Shown in pieces: positions 26,968 through 34,151 of a DNA stretch of 45,606 nt; position 1 is the stretch's first letter, and every line of letters begins with the position of its first letter. The stretch lies in assembly GCA_019119265.1 (NCBI GenBank), contig DWXI01000189.1, positions 1 to 45,606 on the forward strand, given 5' to 3'. The translations under genes were made by a program, and so were the position numbers. Origin of the DNA: Candidatus Mediterraneibacter intestinigallinarum (GTDB lineage Bacteria; Bacillota; Clostridia; Lachnospirales; Lachnospiraceae). Below the pieces are notes generated by a model, which was given only the letters and a program-made list of their open reading frames with translations, was not told where the DNA came from and did not search any database.

Positions 26968-26993
26968 CAAAGCAGTCGTTTATCTCTGCTTTG
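26968..26993. terminator. Hairpin between convergent symporter and CmpB-like genes
   Basis: CAAAGCAG / CTGCTTTG (8-bp stem, 10-nt loop) starting just after the symporter stop and covering the CmpB stop codon. The T-run is short (CGTTT), so it is at best a modest terminator. Confidence 0.4.
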
Positions 26994-28278
26994 CGTTTGG
27001 GTATATCTGCTGCATCCTGCTGTCATCAAAGGTCTCATCTATGATCTGCTCCCAGCCGCTGTTGGCAGCAGGTCCGCCCGCTCTCTGATCATATCGGATC
27101 AATGCTGCAGATGAGACAACGATGTCGGCAGTCATGAAGACGACCAGGATCCAGGTGGCTATATATCCTGCAAGTTTCGGAATTCGTTCGATCCATCCGG
27201 AGAACCTGGGATACAGAAGCTTGATCCAGACAACAGCGGCAATTCCCCAAAAAAAGCAGTATAGGAGATTCACTCTGCCGCCAAGGTTGAAGGGAATGCT
27301 GCTGTAATCCCAGAAAACTTTGCCGAATACAAGTTCCGTGAAAACGCTGCAGACATATTCGTAGGCACCGCCAAGAAATGTACCGATAAGAAAGATATGC
27401 CGGTCAGGTTTTTCCCTGTCTTTATAAAGAAGAGAAGTGGCAAGAGCGATGGCAAGGCCCCATACGATGCTGAAAGGGCCCCATACAAGACTGCTTCTGC
27501 TCATCCAGACACCGGCGGTAATGCGGCAGAAAATCGTTTCTGTGATATCTCCTAAGACAGCGCCAATAAGAAAGAGCCAGAATAGCTTATAGAAGCCGCA
27601 GCCTTCTGCAAACTTTCCGCCTTTTAAGATCTCTTCTGACTTTTCTTCGATGACGGGATATGCTTTGGCCATACGGCGCTCTACATAGCTGATGAGAGAA
27701 ATCGCAGCTCGAAATATGCCGGAGGAGAGCCTTCCGGTATGTTCTGGTGTTCCTTTTCTGCTTCTTCGCATATGCAATACTGCTGCAAGTGAGACTGCCG
27801 CGTCAAGGACCATATAACCTGTGAGAACCCATGTGATCACTGCGGGAACCGGTTCGGGAATAAGTTTATAGAGAAACAGGAAGAACGTATTCCCGTACCG
27901 CACGCTGACAGAGCCGAGGATGGCCCATAGTACTGTGTATTCCAGACAGATATATCCGTCAAAATTCCACTTCTTATTCGAATAATCCCACCATTTGCGG
28001 CGGTTTACCAGTTCCAGGAGCTTGCCGGCAAACCATTCGATGGCGGTGGCCTGTATTCCGCATCCGATAAACAGAAAAACAGGATTGTCCGTCAGATCAG
28101 CAAGAGTGATCTGCATGACGGCCGCTGCAATTCCGTATATCATACAGAAAGGACCGGTGGAAAATCCACGGTTCGTAAATCTTTTGTTCTTGATCGTTCC
28201 GACTACCGCCTCAAAGATCCATCCCAGGAAAGAATAGATGAGGAAGAGCCAGAATATTTCCGTAATTGTGTATTCCAT
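26980..28278 (-). CDS. CmpB-family (ABC_trans_CmpB) membrane protein, tandem-duplicated
   Basis: 432-aa polytopic membrane protein of the Clostridia family labelled 'putative ABC-transporter type IV' (CmpB); the actual function of the family is not established. Two halves repeat the same fold: IFWLFLIYSFLGWIFEAVVG with GFSTGPFCMIYG near the N-terminus, and LFWLFLIGAVLGDITETIFC with SSLVWGPFSIVWG from about residue 230. No ATP-binding partner is adjacent. The only clear ribosome site, AAGGAG, is 17 nt before the ATG, an unusually long gap, and no in-frame start lies between, so translation may be weak. Confidence 0.8.
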   Translation of the reverse strand: MEYTITEIFWLFLIYSFLGWIFEAVVGTIKNKRFTNRGFSTGPFCMIYGIAAAVMQITLADLTDNPVFLFIGCGIQATAIEWFAGKLLELVNRRKWWDYSNKKWNFDGYICLEYTVLWAILGSVSVRYGNTFFLFLYKLIPEPVPAVITWVLTGYMVLDAAVSLAAVLHMRRSRKGTPEHTGRLSSGIFRAAISLISYVERRMAKAYPVIEEKSEEILKGGKFAEGCGFYKLFWLFLIGAVLGDITETIFCRITAGVWMSRSSLVWGPFSIVWGLAIALATSLLYKDREKPDRHIFLIGTFLGGAYEYVCSVFTELVFGKVFWDYSSIPFNLGGRVNLLYCFFWGIAAVVWIKLLYPRFSGWIERIPKLAGYIATWILVVFMTADIVVSSAALIRYDQRAGGPAANSGWEQIIDETFDDSRMQQIYPNAKQR

Positions 28279-28728
28279 GGCGTATCTTTTGTAATCTCCT
28301 TTTAAAAATCAAACAGTATAGTCGGTATGATATCACATCTTCCGGCCGGATGGCAATATTGACGCGGCTACGCTCAGTTCAGCCCTTGTCAGTTCAGCCC
28401 GCGCCATTCGGAAAACCGCACTGTCGTGCTTACTGCGGCTGCGCCGCTGTTTTCCTCATATGCCGGCGCTCAACTCATGGAACTGACCGCTCGAAAAATC
28501 ATGCGAGCATGATTTTCTCTCCCGTACAGTTCCATGGCTGAACTGTTTAAAGAAAATCTTAATAATTCTATATACTAAATCATCATGTTTTCATTAAAAA
28601 TCATTAATCCCGCACTGATATCATTTTCTTATCGATCGGTAAGGTGCTGCCAGGAACAGACAGCAGTCAGACACATAGCAACAGAGCGGCTCCAGGTAGT
28701 CCGTTTTGGGGAAAAGGAGAGAAAGAAA
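28279..28728. other. 450-nt gap between divergent CmpB-like gene and vanG-type ligase gene
   Basis: It holds the second structured repeat (28392-28543), an extra copy of the repeat's end sequence (CAGTTCAGCCC at 28375-28385 and again at 28390-28400), and on the minus strand a weak possible CmpB promoter (TTGCCA, 18 nt, TATCAT). On the plus strand a TATACT at 28571-28576 without a good -35 is the only promoter candidate for the van genes. No coding region is convincing here. Confidence 0.6.
28392..28543 (-). repeat. Structured repeat, copy 2 (152 bp), inverted relative to copy 1
   Basis: Bounded by GTTCAGC (28392-28398) and GCTGAAC (28537-28543); with neighbours the ends form a 10-bp perfect inverted repeat (CAGTTCAGCC/GGCTGAACTG). 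The shared core is 28392-28476. The copy-specific part is a different long hairpin: CATGGAACTG (28476-28485) with CAGTTCCATG (28527-28536), and at its apex AAAATCATGC/GCATGATTTT with a two-base loop. It lies between the CmpB-like gene and the van-type cluster. Confidence 0.88.
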
Positions 28729-29811
28729 ATGAATGACAACAGAATAACAGAGGCAGGAAACATAAGGAAGAGAATCGCTGTTCTTTTCGGCGGATGCTCT
28801 ACAGAATATGAAGTGTCGCTCCAGTCAGCACATGCAGTGATAGAAAATATGGATACAGACCGTTATGAACAGATCCTGATCGGCATCAGCCGTCAGACCG
28901 GACAGTGGTATCTGTACCAGGGGAGTATCGATGATATACCCGAAGATAAATGGTTCAATGATAAGAACTGTACTCCTGTATGGGTATCAACGGATAAGAC
29001 GGTACACGGTATCTGTTACCAGGGAGCGGAAGAAATCCGTTCAATCTCGCTGGATGCGGCTTTCCCAATCCTTCACGGGAAGAACGGAGAAGACGGAACC
29101 GTACAGGGGATGCTGGAGCTGGCCGGGATACCGGTCGTGGGCTGTGGAATGCTCAGCTCTGCTGTAGGGATGGACAAAGAGCTCTCACACAGGGTTGCCG
29201 CGGCGGCGGGCGTACCGGTGGCGGAGACTGTAACAGTTATGAAACCGTATGATGGACGCGAGATGAAAAAATGCGCCCTCAGACTGGGATATCCGCTGTT
29301 TGTAAAGCCGGTTCGCGCAGGCTCATCATTCGGTATTACGAGGGTCTGCAGAGAGGAGGATCTTATTCCTGCAGTGGAACTTGCATTTGAACATGATTCC
29401 GAGGTGATCCTGGAAGAACAGATCAGGGGATTCGAAGTGGGCTGCGCGGTCCTTGGAAACGGAGACCTTTTTATCGGAGAGGTGGATGAGATCGAACTGT
29501 CGGAGGGATTCTTCAATTATGAGGAAAAATATACCCTCAAGACATCCAATATCTATGTGCCGGCCAGGATTCCTCATGAGAAAGCGGAAGAAATCCGCCA
29601 TATGGCAGGGCTTATCTACCGCGCTTTAAAATGCAGGGATTTTGCAAGGGTAGATATGTTCCTGACACCTGAAGGGAAGATTTACTTTAACGAAGTAAAT
29701 ACGATCCCGGGATTTACAGCGCACAGCCGATATCCGGGTATGATGAAGGCGGCAGGCATTTCTTTTCGTGAACTGATCGGTCGGCTGATTGAGATGGAGG
29801 TGGGAGCATGA
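28729..29811 (+). CDS. vanG: VanG-type D-alanine--D-serine ligase
   Basis: ATP-grasp ligase predicted to make D-Ala-D-Ser for peptidoglycan precursors with low vancomycin affinity. 360 aa. Family motifs: FGGCSTEYEVSLQSA (20-34), HGKNGEDGT (116-124), and NEVNTIPGFTAHSRYPGMM near the C-terminus. The omega-loop region reads GFFNYEEKYTLKTS (EKYTLKTS at 266-273), as in VanG/VanC-type D-Ser ligases, without the His-containing loop of D-Lac ligases. Start 28729 has AAGGAG 9 nt before it; an in-frame ATG at 28585 lacks one. The next three overlapping genes complete the pathway, which supports this over a housekeeping Ddl. Confidence 0.88.
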   Translation: MNDNRITEAGNIRKRIAVLFGGCSTEYEVSLQSAHAVIENMDTDRYEQILIGISRQTGQWYLYQGSIDDIPEDKWFNDKNCTPVWVSTDKTVHGICYQGAEEIRSISLDAAFPILHGKNGEDGTVQGMLELAGIPVVGCGMLSSAVGMDKELSHRVAAAAGVPVAETVTVMKPYDGREMKKCALRLGYPLFVKPVRAGSSFGITRVCREEDLIPAVELAFEHDSEVILEEQIRGFEVGCAVLGNGDLFIGEVDEIELSEGFFNYEEKYTLKTSNIYVPARIPHEKAEEIRHMAGLIYRALKCRDFARVDMFLTPEGKIYFNEVNTIPGFTAHSRYPGMMKAAGISFRELIGRLIEMEVGA

Positions 29812-30386
29812 TGGAAGATTACCTTGTCCTTGTAAATGCAGAACATCCGCTCAGAGTGCAGATGGACAAAACGGATCTTGTATGTGCTTTTGACGACCAT
29901 CCGGGCGTTCTGTTGGAGAGGACGGCGGCAAAAGCCCTGCGGGCGCTGCTGACAGATATCGGCAACAGAGACTCTATCGTTCCTGTGAGCGGCTGGCGCT
30001 CACGGGAAGAACAGAAAAAGATATGGGAAGATACAGTGGCGGAGAAAGGGATCGCATTTGCAAGAAAGTATGTGGCTCTTCCGGCATGTAGCGAACACGA
30101 GACGGGGCTTGCCATTGACCTTGCGGCCAACGCACAAGACATAGATTTTATCTGCCCCGAGTTTCCGCGATCGGGAATCTGTCAGAAATTCCGGGAAGCA
30201 GCGCCTTACTACGGGTTTGTTGAGCGGTATGCGAAGGAGAAAGAACCGGTCACCGGAATTAGTGGGGAACCGTGGCATTTCCGCTATGTGGGCACGCCCC
30301 ATTCCGAGATCATGGCAAGGAAAGGAATGTGCCTTGAGGAATATGTCGAGCGCAGACGGTATTGTGAAGAAAGGAAGACAAGATGA
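29808..30386 (+). CDS. vanXY: VanXY-type D,D-dipeptidase/D,D-carboxypeptidase
   Basis: Zinc peptidase expected to destroy D-Ala-D-Ala dipeptide and trim pentapeptide ends, leaving only D-Ala-D-Ser precursors. 192 aa, no signal peptide, so cytoplasmic as in VanXY. Zinc and catalytic residues: His97 and Asp104 (SEHETGLAIDL), Glu154 and His157 (EPWHFRYVG), and Arg64 (SGWRS). The start overlaps the ligase stop by four bases (ATGA); ATG 29811 is an equal alternative. The bifunctional VanXY label is by similarity; a plain VanY-type enzyme is possible. Confidence 0.85.
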   Translation: MMEDYLVLVNAEHPLRVQMDKTDLVCAFDDHPGVLLERTAAKALRALLTDIGNRDSIVPVSGWRSREEQKKIWEDTVAEKGIAFARKYVALPACSEHETGLAIDLAANAQDIDFICPEFPRSGICQKFREAAPYYGFVERYAKEKEPVTGISGEPWHFRYVGTPHSEIMARKGMCLEEYVERRRYCEERKTR

Positions 30387-31456
30387 AGGAAAAAGGGCGT
30401 ACGCAGGCTGTAAACTATGCCGGGATTGATGATTTCCGCATCCTTGCTGCCGTCATGGTGATCGCCATCCACACGGCTCCTTTTTCGGGAGTGAGTCAAA
30501 GCCTTGATTTCCTTCTGACTTACTGTGTGGGTAGGGTGGCGGTTCCTTTCTTCCTGATGACGACGGGGTTCTTTGTGCTGGGTTCGTGGAAGAAGAGCGT
30601 GTATGCAGATAATAGTAAAGTGATCCGTTTTATAAAGAAGACATTGTTTTTATACGCGGTATCAGTGGTGCTCTATCTTCCGGTCAATTTCTATTCGGGA
30701 GAGCTTCCCCGGAGCGCGGGCGGATTCATCAGCATGCTTTTCTTTGACGGAACCTTTTATCATCTCTGGTACTTCCCGGCAGTGATCCTTGGGTGTCTGG
30801 CGGTTATCGTGCTGCTGAGATACTTTTCGGAGCGCACAGTTCTGGTGATCACGGTTCTGCTTTATCTGGCCGGAACAGGGGGCGACAGCTATTTCGGACT
30901 TGCCAGCCGTATCCCTGCGCTGAAAGCAGTATATGAGGCAATGTTTACTGTGAGCAGTTATACGCGGAACGGTATTTTTTATGCGCCTGTATTCCTTCTT
31001 ATGGGGATGCTGATCCGGGGAAGGATGAGGCAGAGGGGAGAAGATGCTGACGGAGGAGTCGGGAGAATGACGGGGAATATTGTCTGTCTGGCTGTCAGTC
31101 TGGTACTGATGCTTGGGGAAGGATATCTGACGTTCAGCATGAATCTCCAGCGTCATAACAGTATGTACCTGTTCCTTATACCGGTCATGTACTTCTTGTT
31201 CCGATTGCTGTTGTGTGTTCCGGGAAATGCACCGGTTTGGACACGGAATGTTTCCATGATCGTATATGTAATCCACCCGGCAGTTCTCATTGTTCTTCGA
31301 GGGGTTGCAGGAGTGGCAGGACTGACTCCGCTGCTTGTGGAAAATGCACTGGTACAGTTTATAAGTGTTGCGATCCTGTCGTTTGCCCTTGCGGCGCTGC
31401 TTGAACGGATGTACTTCCGGCTGCGCAGAAGAAAGGAGGCGCACGAAAATGGGTGA
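30383..31456 (+). CDS. VanT membrane half: acyltransferase_3-type integral membrane protein
   Basis: 357 aa, about ten membrane segments, matching the N-terminal membrane domain of VanT serine racemases (acyltransferase 3 fold; GIDDFRILAAVMVIAIHTAP near 15-34 and VAVPFFLMTTGFF near 55). In VanT proteins this domain is thought to bring in L-serine and is fused to the racemase. Here it ends alone (RRRKEAHENG, stop at 31456) and the racemase is a separate gene starting 8 nt before that stop. It overlaps vanXY by four bases. Confidence 0.82.
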   Translation: MKEKGRTQAVNYAGIDDFRILAAVMVIAIHTAPFSGVSQSLDFLLTYCVGRVAVPFFLMTTGFFVLGSWKKSVYADNSKVIRFIKKTLFLYAVSVVLYLPVNFYSGELPRSAGGFISMLFFDGTFYHLWYFPAVILGCLAVIVLLRYFSERTVLVITVLLYLAGTGGDSYFGLASRIPALKAVYEAMFTVSSYTRNGIFYAPVFLLMGMLIRGRMRQRGEDADGGVGRMTGNIVCLAVSLVLMLGEGYLTFSMNLQRHNSMYLFLIPVMYFLFRLLLCVPGNAPVWTRNVSMIVYVIHPAVLIVLRGVAGVAGLTPLLVENALVQFISVAILSFALAALLERMYFRLRRRKEAHENG

Positions 31457-32606
31457 GACTGATGAATATGGAAAGACGGAGAGAGCCGGCAGGACAGATA
31501 GAGCGTGGATCGAGGTGGACAGGGGAAATCTGCTCCATAACGTAAGCGAGCTGCAGAGAATCTGCGGCGGGAAATGCGCGCTTATGCCGGCGGTAAAGGC
31601 GAACGCTTACGGTCACGGGGATGTTATCGTATCCCGTATCCTGCAGGAAGCCGGAATACAGGACTACTGCGTGGCGTCCGTGGATGAGGGGATAAGGCTT
31701 CGCAGGGCCGGAATATCCGGGCAGATCCTTATTCTTGGATATACCCATCCGGATGCATTCCCAGAGCTGAAAGATTACCGGCTGACGCAGACAGCCGTGG
31801 ATCTCGATTATGCCGGGAAAATATCGGCGTACTATGGCAATTCGATCGCTGTGCACGTGGGAGTGGATACCGGAATGCACCGGCTGGGGATTCCTTACGA
31901 CAGGACAGACCTTGTGGAAAAGGTATGGGCTCTGCCGGGAATCCGGGTGACAGGCGTTTTTTCTCATCTGTGTGTCTCAGATGGGCTGACAGAAGCAGAA
32001 GACAGGTACACAAGAGAGCAGATTAAAAGATTTGATCATGTCACGGAATATCTGCGGGCAAAGGGAATAGCAGGATTCCAGACCCATATCCAGGGAAGCT
32101 ACGGGATCCTGAACTATCCGGAATATTCCTATAACCTGGCCAGACCGGGGATTGCGCTCTACGGGTGCCTGAGCTCTGCCGCGGACAGGGTGCGCGCAGA
32201 AGTCAGTCTGAAGCCTGTGCTGTCGCTGAAAGCGAGAGTGGCATGCGTAAAGGATCTGCCAGCAGGGGAGGCCGCCGGTTACGGGCTTACGTATACCGCG
32301 GAAACTGTACGTAGGACGGCCATTGTTACTGCCGGATATGCAGACGGAATTCCCCGCAGTCTGTCAAACCGCGGACAGGCTATTGTAAGAGGAAGGAAAG
32401 TTCCTGTCATCGGACGCATCTGTATGGATCAACTTACTCTGGATGTGACGGATGCACCCGGGGTTTCCTCTGGAGATGAGGTTATATTTATAGGAGAGGA
32501 GGGAGGCAACAGACTTACGGCAGAAGATATGGCGGAGGCGGCGGGAACCATTACAAATGAGATACTGAGCAGACTGGGAAACAGGCCGGGGCGTCTGGAA
32601 GTGTGA
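31449..32606 (+). CDS. vanT: VanT-type serine/alanine racemase (separate soluble protein)
   Basis: PLP racemase, 385 aa, predicted to turn L-Ser into D-Ser for the adjacent ligase. PLP lysine Lys50 (VKANAYGHG), catalytic Tyr278 (GYGLTY), AGYADGIPR and GRICMDQLTLDVT are intact. In TITNEILSRLG, Asn370 takes the place of the Tyr of alanine racemases (TISYR); this Asn is known from VanT and favours serine. Start 31449 has AAAGGAGG 9 nt before it. The frame differs from that of the membrane half, so they are two proteins. Alanine racemisation probably remains as a side activity. Confidence 0.85.
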   Translation: MGETDEYGKTERAGRTDRAWIEVDRGNLLHNVSELQRICGGKCALMPAVKANAYGHGDVIVSRILQEAGIQDYCVASVDEGIRLRRAGISGQILILGYTHPDAFPELKDYRLTQTAVDLDYAGKISAYYGNSIAVHVGVDTGMHRLGIPYDRTDLVEKVWALPGIRVTGVFSHLCVSDGLTEAEDRYTREQIKRFDHVTEYLRAKGIAGFQTHIQGSYGILNYPEYSYNLARPGIALYGCLSSAADRVRAEVSLKPVLSLKARVACVKDLPAGEAAGYGLTYTAETVRRTAIVTAGYADGIPRSLSNRGQAIVRGRKVPVIGRICMDQLTLDVTDAPGVSSGDEVIFIGEEGGNRLTAEDMAEAAGTITNEILSRLGNRPGRLEV

Positions 32607-32641
32607 CAGCCCGGTTACAGGAAAATGCATAAGGATATATA

Positions 32642-32686
32642 AAAGACGTCGGATTTTGTAGCTTTATTACAAAATCCGACGTCTTT
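32642..32686 (+). terminator. Long perfect hairpin after the van-type operon
   Basis: 19-bp perfect stem (AAAGACGTCGGATTTTGTA, 32642-32660, and its complement at 32668-32686) with a 7-nt loop. The right arm ends CTTT and then ACTTAC, so the T-run is short. It probably ends the van transcript and separates it from the PhoH-like gene. The A-rich start of the left arm would allow some function in both directions. Confidence 0.7.
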
Positions 32687-32777
32687 ACTTACATTTAACA
32701 TTTTTATCATCCCAACGCTTCGTACTTTATTATAAAATAGACTACATATAAAAATTAAAAACTTGAGAGGAAACTGT

Positions 32778-34151
32778 ATGGTAAAGATTTATGTAGTAGA
32801 CACAAATATTCTTCTGCAGGCGCCTTATGCGATCGACAGCTTTGAAGACAATCTTGTCGTGCTTCCAATGGTCGTACTGGAGGAACTGGATCACTTTAAG
32901 AAAGCGGAAGGCGAGACGGGAGCCAATGCCCGCAGGGTGATCCGTTATCTGGAACAGTTCCGCCAGAAAGGGGATCTTCTGGAAGGCGTACCTCTGGAAG
33001 GCGGTGGAACGCTTTATGTAGAGAAGAATTTTGTCAATGTAAAGCTGCCGGAAGACCTGTCAGATGAAGCGGCGGATAACCGGATCTTAAGGGTCTGTCT
33101 CGGACTGGCCGGATCCCGCGACGAGCAGGTTATTCTTGTGACGAAAGATCTTCTCCTGCGGATCAAAGCACAGATCCTTGGAATCTGTGCGGAAGATTTC
33201 ACTACAGACCAGGTGCTGGAACATGAGAATCAGTACAGCGGCAGGTGCGAGCTATACGTGCCGGAAGAATTATTTAAGGAATTCAAGAAAAAAGGAGTGC
33301 CGGCGGATCAGACGTATGTGCTCGGCGAAGACGGGGAAAGCTATGTACCGAAACTGGAGGAAAATCAGTTCGTCATTTTAAAGGCGGATCAGTCGGCGAA
33401 AAAGACCCAGCTTGGACGGGTGGTAAACGGGATGATCCGAAAGCTTGAGTTCCGTAAGAGCGCTCCGTACGGCATCTCTCCTAGAAATGCCGGACAATAT
33501 TTTCTGCAGGAGGCTCTGATGCAGCCTGCGGAGAAAGCGCCGCTGGTTATTGTGAAAGGAATGGCGGGAACCAGTAAGACATTTTATTCTCTTGCGGTAG
33601 GGCTGGAGAAACTTCTGAACCATCCGACAGGGGAGTATCGGCGGATTCTGATCTGCCGTCCGAATGCTCAGTTTGATGACGACATCGGATTTCTGCCGGG
33701 AGACGAGCAGGAGAAGATTTCTCCGCTGATGAGACCTGTCATCGACAATCTGGAGCAGCTCATCGATTCCAGCGAGGAAGAACGGTATCAGGATGAAGAG
33801 GAACTGAAAGGAAAAGTTGACGAGATATTTGAAAGAGGTATTATCCAGGCTGAAGCGCTCAACTACATAAGAGGCAGATCTATAGTGAAAACATACCTGA
33901 TCATTGATGAAGCGCAGAATACAACGCCGGATCAGATAAAAGGGATTATTACGAGGGCGGGGAAAGATACAAAGATTATTCTGCTCGGAGATCCGAACCA
34001 GATCGACCGCCCGTTTCTTGATGAGAGGACAAACGGGCTGAGTTATGCATCTGAACATATGAAAGGCAGTCCTCTATGCTGGCAGATCACCATGACCGCG
34101 CAGGAATGTGAGAGATCAGCCCTGGCTATGGAGGCGGTGAGAAGACTGTAA
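32778..34151 (+). CDS. PIN-PhoH fusion protein (YlaK-like)
   Basis: 457 aa: N-terminal PIN nuclease domain (about 1-140; YVVDTNILLQ with Asp7, LEELD, and DNRILR) and C-terminal PhoH ATPase domain (about 230-457). The P-loop reads GMAGTSKT (261-268), with Ser266 where the Walker A consensus has Gly; Walker B is LIIDEAQN (Asp377-Gln380). Such proteins are thought to act as RNA helicase/nucleases, though their role in Clostridia is unproven. ATG 32778 has GAGAGG before it; in-frame TTG 32763 overlaps that site. Overlaps the HD gene by one base (TAATG). Confidence 0.88.
   Translation: MVKIYVVDTNILLQAPYAIDSFEDNLVVLPMVVLEELDHFKKAEGETGANARRVIRYLEQFRQKGDLLEGVPLEGGGTLYVEKNFVNVKLPEDLSDEAADNRILRVCLGLAGSRDEQVILVTKDLLLRIKAQILGICAEDFTTDQVLEHENQYSGRCELYVPEELFKEFKKKGVPADQTYVLGEDGESYVPKLEENQFVILKADQSAKKTQLGRVVNGMIRKLEFRKSAPYGISPRNAGQYFLQEALMQPAEKAPLVIVKGMAGTSKTFYSLAVGLEKLLNHPTGEYRRILICRPNAQFDDDIGFLPGDEQEKISPLMRPVIDNLEQLIDSSEEERYQDEEELKGKVDEIFERGIIQAEALNYIRGRSIVKTYLIIDEAQNTTPDQIKGIITRAGKDTKIILLGDPNQIDRPFLDERTNGLSYASEHMKGSPLCWQITMTAQECERSALAMEAVRRL

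Noticed and set aside
25468-28543. Structured repeat read as an integron attC site
   Set aside because: attC sites begin RYYYAAC and end GTTRRRY; here the order is reversed (GTT...AAC outward) and the inner bases do not fit. No integrase is present.
25468-28543. Structured repeat read as a retron msr-msd, because of the conserved part plus variable hairpin between paired ends
   Set aside because: There is no reverse transcriptase gene in the window and no branching-guanosine context could be assigned. The resemblance is kept only as a thought.
31430-31460. Frame change between the VanT halves as a simple pseudogene frameshift
   Set aside because: A strong AAAGGAGG site at proper spacing precedes the racemase ATG, and both halves keep their key residues, which fits two working genes. 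An assembly error cannot be fully excluded.
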